Origin: JAENVU01 sp038250905
GTDB lineage: Bacteria > Actinomycetota > Acidimicrobiia > IMCC26256 > JAENVU01
DNA length: 64,000 nt
Assembly: GCA_038250905.1 (NCBI GenBank)
Contig: JBBSBV010000010.1
Span: forward strand, 38,136-102,135
Reading direction: 5' to 3'
Position 1 is the stretch's first letter. The number at the start of each line of letters is the position of its first letter. Position numbers and translations under genes: made by a program. The notes under the pieces were generated by a model. It was not told where the DNA came from and searched no databases. It saw only the letters and a list, made by a program, of their open reading frames with translations. Below are positions 1 to 8,284 of this stretch, piece after piece.

Positions 1-566
1 ACGGTTCGCTGGCGATCCATTCCGACGCCCGGGCCTACAAGCCGCTCAACTGGATGAGTCCGCCGTGCACGATCCGCGCCACCGAGACGACCATCACGGC
101 CGAGAGCCCGAAGGGTGAGCGGCTCGTCGTCGAACTGCACGAGATCCTCCACGACCACTCGATGGACCTCGGCGTCGATCCCGGGCTCGAAAAGGACGGT
201 GAGGAGGCCGAACTGCAGGCACTGATCGAGATGCGGGTCGCCGCACTGCGACCCGATCTCACCCTCGTGCGCCGCGAATACCCGACCGACATCGGACCGA
301 TCGACTTCCTGTGTCGCGATGGCGACGGGCGGGCCGTCGCCGTCGAGGTCAAGCGGATCGGCGAGATCGCCGGGGTCGACCAGCTCATCCGCTATCAGGA
401 GCGGCTCGACCTCGATACCCGGCTCGCGCCCACGCTCGGGATGTTCGTGGCCACGCGGATCAAGCCCCAGGCCCGGGTCTACGCCGAGAGCCGCAACATC
501 GAATGCGTCGAGATCGATCTCGACGACCTGCGCACGCACGACAATCCCCGTCTGCGCCTGTTCTGA
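1..566 (+). CDS. nucS: Endonuclease NucS/EndoMS, C-terminal part (5' end outside window)
   Basis: The reading frame is open from base 3, so the gene begins before the window; about 188 codons are present. NucS is the mismatch-specific endonuclease that replaces MutS/MutL in most actinobacteria and some archaea, cutting both strands at G-T, G-G and T-T mismatches. The visible part has the YKPLNWMSPPC stretch typical of the N-/C-domain junction and the RecB-like nuclease core: an IDFL aspartate, then VEVKRIG (the ExK catalytic pair), then the QLIRYQ helix. It ends with the short tail RLRLF; a beta-clamp-binding tail is usual at this end of the family. No sign of damage. The ATG at 54 is internal, not the start. 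Confidence 0.93.
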   Translation, partial: GSLAIHSDARAYKPLNWMSPPCTIRATETTITAESPKGERLVVELHEILHDHSMDLGVDPGLEKDGEEAELQALIEMRVAALRPDLTLVRREYPTDIGPIDFLCRDGDGRAVAVEVKRIGEIAGVDQLIRYQERLDLDTRLAPTLGMFVATRIKPQARVYAESRNIECVEIDLDDLRTHDNPRLRLF

Positions 567-589
567 CCGCCCCAGCCAAGGAGTGCTCC

Positions 590-1078
590 GTGTCCTATCC
601 CCGTGCCGAGATCGAAGCCACCCTCGAGCGGTACCACGACCTGCGCCGGCGGATCGACGCCGGTGAGGAGCAGGGATGGGGCGGCATCGCCGAGTTCTTC
701 ACCGACGACTGCGTCTACATCGACCCGGCGTGGGGACGGGTCGAGGGCATCGCGGCGTTGCGGGCGTTCCTCGACGAATCGATGCGCGGACTCGAGGACT
801 GGACGTTCCCGGTGGAGTACACGGCGATCGACGGGGACACCGTGGTCATCAAGTGGACCCAGATCACCCCGGGTGCCCGGGCCGACGGATCGCAGTACCG
901 CCAGTCGGGTTACTCCACCCTGCTCTACGCGGGGAACGGGAAGTTCTCCTACGAGGAGGACCTGCTCAACATGGCCCACGTGAACGAGGACCTGCGTGCC
1001 TCCGGGTGGCGGCCGCGCGGCGACTTCGTGATGCCGCCGGCCGACGTGAACCGTGACTGGTCGCGCCCTGCGGGTTAG
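590..1078 (+). CDS. SnoaL/NTF2-fold protein of unknown substrate
   Basis: About 162 residues. The GTG at 590 is chosen because AAGGAG lies at 578-583, six bases upstream, and it begins 24 nt after nucS stops; the longer frame upstream only shadows nucS. The sequence has the layout of a nuclear-transport-factor-2-like cone: an N-terminal helix (AEIEATLERYHDLRRRID), FFTDDCVYIDPAWG, a helix RAFLDESM and then beta strands ending in YEEDLLNMAHVNEDL. Members include ketosteroid isomerase-like, polyketide cyclase-like and non-enzymatic proteins. I see no residue pattern that fixes a reaction. Probably co-transcribed with nucS. Confidence 0.75.
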   Translation: MSYPRAEIEATLERYHDLRRRIDAGEEQGWGGIAEFFTDDCVYIDPAWGRVEGIAALRAFLDESMRGLEDWTFPVEYTAIDGDTVVIKWTQITPGARADGSQYRQSGYSTLLYAGNGKFSYEEDLLNMAHVNEDLRASGWRPRGDFVMPPADVNRDWSRPAG

Positions 1079-1111
1079 CAAACCGATACCCAGCGGGATC
1101 CCGCGTCGGAA

Positions 1112-2731
1112 CTAGCCGGCCTCGATGACGATGGGATCAAGGCGCCAGCCGGGGTGATCGGCCTCGACGCGTTGGAGCACCCAGGCGCTCTCGAACAGCG
1201 CGAGCATCGTGCCGTCTCGCTGGACGAGCACGAGCACACCACGGAAGTTCCGCAGGTGCTCCGCGGTGGCCGTATCGGTGCGCCGCGCGACGGTGTGCGC
1301 CGTTGGTGTGAGTTGGACGGCGGCGCCGAACTCGTGCTCGAGCCGATGGGTGAACACCTCGAACTGCATCTGGCCCACGGCGGCGAGGATCGGCTCCGGG
1401 TCGCCCCGGGGATCACGCAACACATGGACCACGCCCTCTTGCTCCATCTGCTCGAGTCCGCGGTGGAACTGCTTGTAGTTGGCGGTGTCGCGGGCCCGGA
1501 CCCGGGCGAACAGCTCCGGTGCGAGAGTCGCGATCGGCGGGAAGCTGACCGGTTCTGCCTCGTAGAGGCTCGATCCGATGCGAAGGTCGCCGGCGTTGAC
1601 GAGACCGATGATGTCGCCCGGGTAGGCGTCGTCGATCGTGTCGCGGTCGGAGCCGAACATCGACGCGGCGTACTTGGTCGAGAAGCTGCGGCCCGTCTCC
1701 GCGTGGGTGACCGTCACTCCGCGTTGGAAGTGCCCGGAGCACACGCGCACGAACGCGACGTGATCGCGGTGCGCCGGGTCCATGTTGGACTGGATCTTGA
1801 ACACGAAGCCGGAGAACGGAGCCTCCACGCTCCGTTCGGATCCAGACCGGTCAGCGCGCGCGGTCGGAGAGGGCGCCAGGTCCACCACCGCGTCGAGGAG
1901 GTGGCGCACGCCGAAGTTGGTCAGCGCGGAGCCGACGAACAACGGACTGGTCTCCGCGGCGAGGAAGGAGTCGACGTTCAGGTCGCTGCCGACGGCGCTG
2001 AGGAGGGCGCTCTCCTCGACGGCGTCGTCCCATGCAGGGCCCTCGTCGGAACTCGCCTGCGCGGGGTCGACCCGTTGCTCCTCGGCGGTCGTCGCACCGT
2101 GCGCCGTCCTCGTGAAGCGCACGAAGTCACCGGTGCGACGATCGATCACGCCCCGGAAATCGCCGGCGATGCCCACCGGCCAGGTCACGGGCGTCGCCCG
2201 GAGCCGGAGCTGGGATTCGATCTCGTCCAGCAGCTCGAGCGGGTCTCGTCCCGGCCGGTCGTACTTGTTCAGAAACGTGAGGACCGGCACCTTCCGGGCC
2301 CGGCACACCTCGAAGAGCTTGAGCGTCTGGGCCTCGATGCCCTTCGCCGCGTCCAGGACCATCACCGCCGCGTCGGCCGCGGCGAGCACGCGGTAGGTGT
2401 CCTCGGAGAAGTCCCGGTGCCCTGGTGTGTCGAGCAGGTTGATCACGCAGTCGCGATAGGTGAACTGGAGCGCGGTGGAGGTGATCGAGATCCCTCGCTC
2501 CTGCTCCATCGCCATCCAGTCCGACGTCGCCCGTCGTCGCCCGGCGCGCGCCTTGACCGCGCCGGCTTCGGCGACGGCGCCGGCATAGAGGAGGAACTTC
2601 TCGGTGAGGGTCGTCTTGCCGGCGTCAGGGTGGCTGATGATCGCGAAGGTCCGCCGACGCGCGGCCTCCTCGGTTACCGATCCCGACTCCGCCGCGGCGA
2701 GGGTCGTCGGCGGGCGCCGGGGGACAGACAT
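1112..2731 (-). CDS. prfC: Peptide chain release factor 3 (GTPase)
   Basis: 539 residues, close to the usual ~530 for RF3. RF3 is the translational GTPase that removes RF1/RF2 from the ribosome after peptide release. G1 is HPDAGKTT (about residues 34-41), the switch/G3 motif DTPGHRDFSEDTYR starts near 101, and G4 is NKYD near 155; ERGISI matches the switch I region. The rest follows the RF3 domain order with an EF-G-like domain II and C-terminal domains. The start is set at MSVPRR because homologues begin shortly before the G1 motif; the frame upstream has no family similarity. The Shine-Dalgarno sequence is weak. Lies alone, downstream of dnaB on the same strand. Confidence 0.95.
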   Translation of the reverse strand: MSVPRRPPTTLAAAESGSVTEEAARRRTFAIISHPDAGKTTLTEKFLLYAGAVAEAGAVKARAGRRRATSDWMAMEQERGISITSTALQFTYRDCVINLLDTPGHRDFSEDTYRVLAAADAAVMVLDAAKGIEAQTLKLFEVCRARKVPVLTFLNKYDRPGRDPLELLDEIESQLRLRATPVTWPVGIAGDFRGVIDRRTGDFVRFTRTAHGATTAEEQRVDPAQASSDEGPAWDDAVEESALLSAVGSDLNVDSFLAAETSPLFVGSALTNFGVRHLLDAVVDLAPSPTARADRSGSERSVEAPFSGFVFKIQSNMDPAHRDHVAFVRVCSGHFQRGVTVTHAETGRSFSTKYAASMFGSDRDTIDDAYPGDIIGLVNAGDLRIGSSLYEAEPVSFPPIATLAPELFARVRARDTANYKQFHRGLEQMEQEGVVHVLRDPRGDPEPILAAVGQMQFEVFTHRLEHEFGAAVQLTPTAHTVARRTDTATAEHLRNFRGVLVLVQRDGTMLALFESAWVLQRVEADHPGWRLDPIVIEAG

Positions 2732-2847
2732 CAAGGGCTTTCGATGGGAGGAAGGGCGAGCGTTCTCCGACCGGCGTGCGTCGCGGGCATACGTACGAGC
2801 ACCAGCGACTGCGGAGTTGGTCAGTCTACCCCTGGGCAAGCGGGAGA

Positions 2848-4218
2848 TCAGCTGCCGCCGGGCGCCATGTTGGCGAACTTCACGATGTGGTCGAGGAACG
2901 CCAGGCGCGCGGTACCGGTGGCGCCGTTCCGGTGCTTGGCCACGATGATCTCGGCCACCCCCCGTTGTTCGGACTCGGGGTTGTACACGTCGTCGCGGTA
3001 GATGAACATCACAACGTCGGCGTCCTGCTCGATCGAGCCGGACTCCCGCAGGTCGGCGAGCATCGGGCGTTTGTCCTGACGGTATTCGAGCTGCCGGTTG
3101 AGCTGACTGCCGACGAGCACCGGACATTCGAGTTCGCGGGCGAGGATCTTGAGCCCCCGGGACAGCTCCGAGACCTCGACCTGGCGGTTCTCGGCCCGCC
3201 GGGGTGAGCTCATCAGCTGCAGATAGTCGACCACGATCAACCCGAGGTCGCCGTAACGCGCCTTGATCCGGCGGGCCTTGGCCCGCATCTCCATCACCGT
3301 GCAGTGCGGGTTGTCGTCGAGGAAGAGCGGCGCCTCGCCGAGATGGCTGATGGCCGGGTTGAGCCGGCTCCAGTCGCCGTCGGTCAGGTTGCCGGTCTGG
3401 AGCTTGCGGGCATCTACGCGTGCCTCGGCGGACAGCATGCGCTTGGTGAGTTCGACCGAGCCCATCTCCATCGAGAAGAACAGCACCGGCCGCCGGCTCT
3501 CCATGGCCACGTTGGCCGCGGCACCCAGCATGAACGCGGTCTTCCCGGCTCCGGGGCGAGCGGCGAGGATCACCAGGTTGGACGGTTGCAACCCGAGGAG
3601 TTGTTGATCGAGGTCGACGTACCCGGTGGGGACACCGGTGATCGCGCCGTCGTTGCCGTACATCTGCTCGAGTTGGTCGACCGTCTCGGTGACCGAGTCG
3701 AACAGGCGGACCAGGGAATCGGAGATGCGTTTCTCCGCCACTTCGAAGACCATGGCCTCGGCCCGGTCGACGGTGTCGGTGACGTCGTCTGGTTGGCCGT
3801 ACGCGCTCTCGGCGATCTCGCCCGAGACGGTGATCAGCCGGCGCAGGAGTGCCAGGTCACCGACGATACGGGCGTAGTGACCCGCGTTGGCCGACGCCGG
3901 GGTGGCGGCCTGGAGGGCGAGGAGGAGTCCCTTACCACCGAGCGCCTCGAGGAGGTTGGCGCGCCGCAGTTCCTCTGCGACGGTGACGGGGTCGACCGGT
4001 TCGCCCTGTTCGTAGAGCGACCAGACGGCGTCGAACACGTGGCCGTGGGCGGGCTTGTAGAAGTCACTGGCGTCGACGCGTGCCTCGACGGCTGCGGTGA
4101 TCGCATCCCGTGAGATGAGCATGGCGCCGAGTAACGACTCCTCGGCCTCGAGGTTGTGCGGGGGAATCCGACCGCTCGGCATCGCCGGGCGCACCGCGAC
4201 CTCGCTCATCTGCACCAC
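2848..4218 (-). CDS. dnaB: Replicative DNA helicase DnaB
   Basis: 456 residues. Hexameric 5'-3' helicase that unwinds DNA at the fork. The N-terminal DnaB domain (residues ~18-125, starting PPHNLEAEESLLGAML) is followed by a linker and the RecA-like ATPase with Walker A ARPGAGKT near 220-227, Walker B LIVVDYLQLM and the arginine-finger end of the domain. No intein interrupts it, unlike in many mycobacteria. The GTG at 4218 is preferred to the ATG at 4209 because GGAGAGGG sits about 7 nt before the GTG. The 266-bp leader carries several DnaA-box-like sites, described separately. Confidence 0.96.
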   Translation of the reverse strand: MVQMSEVAVRPAMPSGRIPPHNLEAEESLLGAMLISRDAITAAVEARVDASDFYKPAHGHVFDAVWSLYEQGEPVDPVTVAEELRRANLLEALGGKGLLLALQAATPASANAGHYARIVGDLALLRRLITVSGEIAESAYGQPDDVTDTVDRAEAMVFEVAEKRISDSLVRLFDSVTETVDQLEQMYGNDGAITGVPTGYVDLDQQLLGLQPSNLVILAARPGAGKTAFMLGAAANVAMESRRPVLFFSMEMGSVELTKRMLSAEARVDARKLQTGNLTDGDWSRLNPAISHLGEAPLFLDDNPHCTVMEMRAKARRIKARYGDLGLIVVDYLQLMSSPRRAENRQVEVSELSRGLKILARELECPVLVGSQLNRQLEYRQDKRPMLADLRESGSIEQDADVVMFIYRDDVYNPESEQRGVAEIIVAKHRNGATGTARLAFLDHIVKFANMAPGGS

Positions 4219-4283
4219 ACGAACACCCTCTCCACCCCGGACGACCCCGGGGACATCGTCACACCAACTGCCTGTGGGTTGGA

Positions 4284-4372
4284 AGTGGACAACCCGGTTA
4301 GTTGTGTGAATTACCTGGGGATAGGGGCCTCATCTCATCCACAGGGCTGTGGACGACCCCCATTGTGGACCC
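4284..4372. promoter_or_regulatory. Cluster of four DnaA-box-like 9-mers before dnaB
   Basis: Compared with the consensus TTGTCCACA/TTATCCACA (either strand), the leader holds AGTGGACAA at 4284-4292 (one mismatch), TCATCCACA at 4335-4343 (one mismatch), TGTGGACGA at 4348-4356 (one mismatch) and TGTGGACCC at 4364-4372 (two mismatches). Between the first two is a comparatively AT-rich stretch (GTTAGTTGTGTGAATTA). DnaA binding here could regulate dnaB or titrate DnaA; the function is inferred only from the sites. Confidence 0.5.
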
Positions 4373-4426
4373 GGGGTGCGACAGCGTCGGTGATGCTGCA
4401 GGGCGGATCTGCTTCCTACCCCGGCG

Positions 4427-4463
4427 CGCGGAACGGCCCGTCCCGGAGGACGGGCCGTTCGCG
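4427..4463 (-). terminator. Strong hairpin downstream of rplI
   Basis: A 13-bp perfect stem (GAACGGCCCGTCC, 4431-4443, pairing with 4448-4460) closes a CGGA loop, with three more pairs beyond a one-base bulge. It lies 25 nt after the rplI stop on the minus strand and so fits a terminator for the rpsF-ssb-rpsR-rplI operon. There is no U-run after the stem, as is common in high-GC actinobacteria. Confidence 0.6.
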
Positions 4464-4484
4464 AAGGAACCTTTGAAGTCGGGC

Positions 4485-4931
4485 CTATTCGGCGACGACC
4501 TCGATCATCACCGCAACGCGCACCGAACCGTGCAACGTCACCTCGACCTCGGCCGGACCGACCATCTTGAGCGGTTCGGCCAGATTGATCTTGCGGCGGT
4601 CGATCTCCACGCCGGTCGTGGCCTGGATCGCGGCCGCGACGTCGGCGCTCGTCACCGAGCCGAAGAGCTTGCCGCCCTCGCCGGCGCGGGCCGGGACCTG
4701 GACCGGGACCGACGCGAGGCGCGCCGCGAGGGCCTGGGCACTCTCACGCTCGCGGGCGTCCTTGACCTCACGGCTCCGACGCATCGACGCGGCCTGCTTC
4801 TCCACGCCCTTGGTCGCGAAGATCGCCAACCCGCGCGGCACGAGGTAGTTGCGCGCGTACCCGGGTGCCACGTCGAGCAGGTCACCCTTCTTGCCCAACG
4901 TGTCGACGTCGGACCGCAGCACGATCTTCAT
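4485..4931 (-). CDS. rplI: Ribosomal protein bL9
   Basis: 148 residues, normal length. Binds 23S rRNA near the L1 stalk. The N-terminal signature (VLRSDVDTLGKKGDLLDVAPGYARNYLVPRGLA) matches bL9, followed by the connecting helix and the C-terminal RNA-binding domain. Last gene of the rpsF-ssb-rpsR-rplI operon. Its ATG overlaps the TGA of rpsR in an ATGA, so translation is probably coupled. Confidence 0.97.
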   Translation of the reverse strand: MKIVLRSDVDTLGKKGDLLDVAPGYARNYLVPRGLAIFATKGVEKQAASMRRSREVKDARERESAQALAARLASVPVQVPARAGEGGKLFGSVTSADVAAAIQATTGVEIDRRKINLAEPLKMVGPAEVEVTLHGSVRVAVMIEVVAE

Positions 4932-5407
4932 GCTTCACCTGCTTCGGTCGCGTCGTCGGCGCCGCCGACGGCGACCTCGGCGAACCCGGACTCGGCTTCG
5001 GTACCCGCGTCGAGCGTGACGCCCTCGGGCAACTCGCCTTCACCTTCGCCGGCCACGGGAGGTGGCGCATCCGGGGTCGGCATCGGCGCGGTCGGGTCCA
5101 GACGGTCCCGGTCCCGACGACCACTGCGGCTCCGCTGGGTCACCTGTCGGACGCTGTACGGGAGCAACGCCATCTCGCGGGCGATCCGGATCGCCTTGGC
5201 GATCTCACGCTGCTGCTGGGCGTTGTTGCCCGTGACGCGCCGGGCGCGGATCTTGGCTCGCTCGGACATGAACCGACGCAGCAGGTTGACGTCCTTGTAG
5301 TCGACCCAGTCGATCTTGTCCTGGGTCAGGATCGACACCTTCTTCTTCTGGACCCGACGACGATCGTTCGCCGGGCCTTTCCTGCGTTGTTCGCGATCTC
5401 GTGCCAT
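4928..5407 (-). CDS. rpsR: Ribosomal protein bS18 with a long acidic C-terminal tail
   Basis: 159 residues, about twice the usual 75-90. Residues ~23-92 are the normal bS18 core (KVSILTQDKIDWVDYKDVNLL, then RRVTGNN and REIAKAIRIAREMALLPY). After a basic RSRSGRRDRDR linker (~92-102) comes a ~57-residue Pro/Gly/Glu/Asp-rich tail without known domain, ending ATEAGEA. The frame is continuous and the tail overlaps the rplI start by 4 nt, so it is a genuine extension rather than a frameshift. The start is the ATG at 5407 (MARDREQRRK), in the position expected for a short basic N-terminus before the core. bS18 pairs with bS6 on the 30S platform; rpsF is in the same operon. Confidence 0.95.
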   Translation of the reverse strand: MARDREQRRKGPANDRRRVQKKKVSILTQDKIDWVDYKDVNLLRRFMSERAKIRARRVTGNNAQQQREIAKAIRIAREMALLPYSVRQVTQRSRSGRRDRDRLDPTAPMPTPDAPPPVAGEGEGELPEGVTLDAGTEAESGFAEVAVGGADDATEAGEA

Positions 5408-5427
5408 CGTTCTTCGTTCCTCTCGCC

Positions 5428-5949
5428 CTAGAAGGGCTCTTCGTCGTACCCGTAATCGCCGCCGCCCGCAGGGGCGCTCGGCGCATTGTTCGATCCACCG
5501 GAACCACTGGGGGCGTTGCCCGCGGGACGGCCACCGCCACCACCGCCGCCACCGAAGTCGCCGCCGCCGCCCTGGCCGCCGCCACTGCGACGCTCGGAGC
5601 GCTTCACCTCGGCGGTCGCCCAGCGCAGGCTCGGGCCGATCTCGTCGGCGACGATCTCGACCACGCTGCGCTTCTCGCCCTGTTCGGTCTCCCACGAGCG
5701 CTGCTCGAGGCGGCCGCTCACGACGACGCGGGTGCCCTTCGAGATGCTGTCGCTGATGTTCTCGGCCATGTCGCCCCACGCCACGACGTTGAAGAAGCTT
5801 GTGCGCTCCTCCCACTCGTTGGTCTTGCGATCCATCCAACGACGGCTCACCGCGACGCCGAGTCGGGCGGTCGCCTGTCCGGACGCGGTGTAACGGATCT
5901 CGGGGTCGCGGGTCATGTTCCCGACGATGGTGATGCTGTTGTCAGCCAT
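5428..5949 (-). CDS. ssb: Single-stranded DNA-binding protein
   Basis: 173 residues. The OB fold occupies ~1-112 (NSITIVGNMTRDPEIRYTASG; SFFNVVAWGDMAENI; GTRVVVSGRLEQRSWE). A glycine-rich linker follows, largely GGG repeats, and the protein ends YDEEPF, the acidic-aromatic tip that recruits partner proteins. It lies between rpsF and rpsR, the classic S6-SSB-S18 order. Confidence 0.97.
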   Translation of the reverse strand: MADNSITIVGNMTRDPEIRYTASGQATARLGVAVSRRWMDRKTNEWEERTSFFNVVAWGDMAENISDSISKGTRVVVSGRLEQRSWETEQGEKRSVVEIVADEIGPSLRWATAEVKRSERRSGGGQGGGGDFGGGGGGGGRPAGNAPSGSGGSNNAPSAPAGGGDYGYDEEPF

Positions 5950-6027
5950 GGTGTTGCCTCCTGTGCCGCTCGCGCGGCGTGCCGTGATCAGTGATGATGA
6001 CGACCGCCCGTCGGTACGGCTCGATTG

Positions 6028-6396
6028 CTAGTCGTCGTCCGGGTCGGCACCAGCGGCGAGTACTGCCGCGTCGACCGGGTCCGGCGTGCCACCGAGCTTG
6101 CCGTAGACCTGCTCGGGGATGCGCAGGATCTTGTGGCGGATGACGTCATCCGAGAGGGAGAGCGACCGGTTCAGCTCGTCCATCGCCGCGGGCTCCGCCT
6201 TCGCCTGCATGACGACGTAGTAGCCCTCCCAGCGATGTTTCACCTCATACGCGAGGCGGCGCTTGCCCCACCAGTCGATGGCACCGCGCTCGGCACCGTT
6301 GGACTCGATGAGCTTGAGCGACCCTTCGACGGCAGACCGGATGGTCTCCTCTTCCAGGTCCGCATCGAAAATGACCATGACCTCGTACGGCCTCAT
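6028..6396 (-). CDS. rpsF: Ribosomal protein bS6
   Basis: 122 residues. Begins MRPYEVMVIFDADLEEE with an ideal AAGGAGGT eight bases before the ATG at 6396; the longer frame upstream is not needed. The alpha/beta fold with KRRLAYEVKHRWEGYYVVMQ and the SLSDDVIRHKIL end is typical. A short acidic tail (GADPDDD) resembles the glutamate tail of bS6 in other bacteria. First gene of the operon; binds 16S rRNA together with bS18. Confidence 0.97.
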   Translation of the reverse strand: MRPYEVMVIFDADLEEETIRSAVEGSLKLIESNGAERGAIDWWGKRRLAYEVKHRWEGYYVVMQAKAEPAAMDELNRSLSLSDDVIRHKILRIPEQVYGKLGGTPDPVDAAVLAAGADPDDD

Positions 6397-6752
6397 TGGC
6401 CAATACCTCCTTCGGACCACTCCCGGTGCGGGCGTGGGCCCCCGGGTTCGGAGGCGACCGGAAGTCCCGGTCGGTCCGCCAAGGGGCAGGGTGGGCATGT
6501 CGGGAGGGATGAACCTCCGTCATGAAGGCGGGAACGCTACCAGAGCCGCCCCGCCGGGACCTATCGAGGACGACCCTACCCGGGGGGTGTGACACGTCCT
6601 CTCGGCCCGTCCGCTCGCGCTCCCATTCGTCATGCCTGACGTGGGGTTCGCTCCCGGGCTGCTCACATCCGCTGCGCTCCGGTTCGGGAGGTGATTGCGC
6701 ATCTCGGAACGCTGCTGCCTCGCAGACCTATCGCTTGGATGCGGGTCCCTGG
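6397..6752. other. Non-coding stretch between rpsF and panB
   Basis: About 356 bp with no credible gene. It must contain the promoter and leader of the rpsF operon (minus strand) and the end of the panB transcript. A weak extended -10-like TGGTAGCGT reads on the minus strand at about 6534-6542, but I find no good -35, so I do not call a promoter. I see no clear terminator or riboswitch. Confidence 0.5.
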
Positions 6753-7730
6753 TCAGGAGGTGTGGGGTGCGGGTGTGGGTGTGGGTGTGGGTGTGGGTGT
6801 GGGTGTGGGTGCCGTGGGGAGGGCGTCGGCGCCGTCGCCGGTGACGTCGACGGAGTACTGGTCCATTGCCTGGTCCATGGCGTCGTCGAGTTGATCGGTC
6901 ATGTGATACGTCTCGTCGCTCGACGGGAAGCGCCCGAGCCGGACGTCATCGGCGAAACGGGCCACCGCGGCAGTGGCATCCGCGCCGAGTTCGGCGTAGC
7001 GACGGACGAACCGGGGGCGCAGCCGATCCTCAAATCCCAGCAGGTCGTGGTACACGAGCACCTGGCCGTCGCAGTGCCGGCCGGCGCCGATGCCGATGGT
7101 GGGCACCGAGATCGCGTCGGTCACCATGCGGGCGACACCATCGGGTACGCACTCGAGCACGATCGCGAAGCATCCGGCCTCGGCCAGCGCCACCGCGTCG
7201 TCGACGATCCGGCGGGCAGCATCGAGTTGCTTCCCCTGCACCTTGAAGCCACCCATCGCGTGGATCGACTGCGGGGTGAGGCCGAGATGGCCCATGACCG
7301 GGATCTCGCTGTCGAGAATCGCGGTGATGGCGTCGAGGCGCTTGCGGCCCCCTTCGAGCTTCACCGCACCGGCACCGGCCCGGATGAGCTGCGCCGCGTT
7401 GCGCACGGTCTCCTCGCGTGACACGTGGTAGCTCATCCACGGCAGGTCACCGACGATGAGCGCGTGCGGCCGGGTCCGGGCGACCGCACCGACGTGATGG
7501 GCCATGTCGTCGGTGCTGACCTGGAGGGTGTCGTCGTAGCCGAGGACCACCATCGCGAGCGTGTCGCCGACGAGGATCATGTCGACCCCGGCCGCGTCGA
7601 CCACTCGGGCGCTGGGCGCGTCGTACGCCGTGACCATCACCAATGGCGACTCGGACCCTTTGGACGCGGCGATATCCGGCGCGGTGATGGGACGCGAACC
7701 CGGGCGTGACGCAGGCATGGTTGCCGTCAT
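6753..7730 (-). CDS. panB: 3-methyl-2-oxobutanoate hydroxymethyltransferase
   Basis: 325 residues. First committed step of pantothenate (CoA) synthesis: transfers a hydroxymethyl group from methylene-tetrahydrofolate to alpha-ketoisovalerate. Family motifs: VMVTAYDAPSARVVDAAGVDMILVGD, GAGAVKLEGG, IPVMGHLGLTPQS, the catalytic glutamate in VLECVP, and PTIGIGAG. The ATG at 7730 has GGAGG 7 nt upstream; a second ATG at 7718 is possible. The last ~50 residues go beyond the family and end in a Pro-Thr repeat encoded by a 6-bp tandem repeat. Confidence 0.95.
   Translation of the reverse strand: MTATMPASRPGSRPITAPDIAASKGSESPLVMVTAYDAPSARVVDAAGVDMILVGDTLAMVVLGYDDTLQVSTDDMAHHVGAVARTRPHALIVGDLPWMSYHVSREETVRNAAQLIRAGAGAVKLEGGRKRLDAITAILDSEIPVMGHLGLTPQSIHAMGGFKVQGKQLDAARRIVDDAVALAEAGCFAIVLECVPDGVARMVTDAISVPTIGIGAGRHCDGQVLVYHDLLGFEDRLRPRFVRRYAELGADATAAVARFADDVRLGRFPSSDETYHMTDQLDDAMDQAMDQYSVDVTGDGADALPTAPTPTPTPTPTPTPAPHTS
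6771..6810. repeat. GGGTGT hexanucleotide tandem repeat inside panB
   Basis: Six full copies plus a partial one of GGGTGT (plus strand), coding for (Pro-Thr)n near the PanB C-terminus. A change in copy number keeps the frame, so it would only change tail length. Confidence 0.9.
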
Positions 7731-7833
7731 CTCGATTCCTCCACCGTCCAGGGCCCACACGGCTCCCGGCAGCAGCGAAAGTGTAGGCCCATCACGGTGC
7801 CCCCGCGCCAAGCGGGTACTCCGCCCGAGTTCC

Positions 7834-8196
7834 CTAGCCCGCGCGGCGACCGTGGAGCTCGCGGCGGCCGAGGTGATTCCAGCGGCACTTGGTGCAGACC
7901 TCGACCACGTAGCAGTCGAACTCGTCGTGCTTGCGGGCGAGTTCGTCGAGCTCACCGGGTTGGGACAGGGCCCGGCCGTTTGCCGCGCGCAACCGATCGC
8001 CGTAGACGTAGGACACGTAGAACAGGTCCTTGCTCCGACACACGGGGCAACCCTTGCCGGCCCGGTCGCCGACGTTTCGCGCGGCACGGAGCAACTCCGG
8101 ATGCGCGTCGCACACGTCGTTACGACTGACGCGACCCGCCTTGAGGTCCCGCAGGACAGCTCGTCGGGCGAGCGCGTAGTCGGTCCCCTTGACCAC
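7834..8196 (-). CDS. DUF5318 zinc-ribbon-like protein
   Basis: About 120 residues. Resembles the actinobacterial DUF5318 family (YALARRAVLRDLKAGRVSRNDVCDAHPELLRAA; CPVCRSKDLFYVSYVYGD; VVEVCTKCRWNHL). Two CxxC pairs (CPVC and CTKC) can hold a zinc ion. Function unknown. The start is the GTG at 8196, two codons before the family-conserved DYALxRR; the longer frame would need a TTG start with no support. Lies between panB and a divergent methyltransferase. Confidence 0.8.
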   Translation of the reverse strand: MVKGTDYALARRAVLRDLKAGRVSRNDVCDAHPELLRAARNVGDRAGKGCPVCRSKDLFYVSYVYGDRLRAANGRALSQPGELDELARKHDEFDCYVVEVCTKCRWNHLGRRELHGRRAG

Positions 8197-8284
8197 CTCG
8201 CGAGTGTAGGAGCGCCCGACCCCGTCGCGGGCCGCTGACCGGAAACAACCGTCGCCGCGGGCCCGCAACTAGGGTCCACCGCTC

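Noticed and set aside
1154..4113. Long plus-strand frames opposite prfC and dnaB
   Set aside because: Both lie wholly antisense to well-conserved genes and lack family motifs or RBS.
6771..6810. Tandem hexamer considered as CRISPR or regulatory repeat
   Set aside because: The repeat unit is 6 bp with no spacers and is in frame in panB; it is a simple coding microsatellite.
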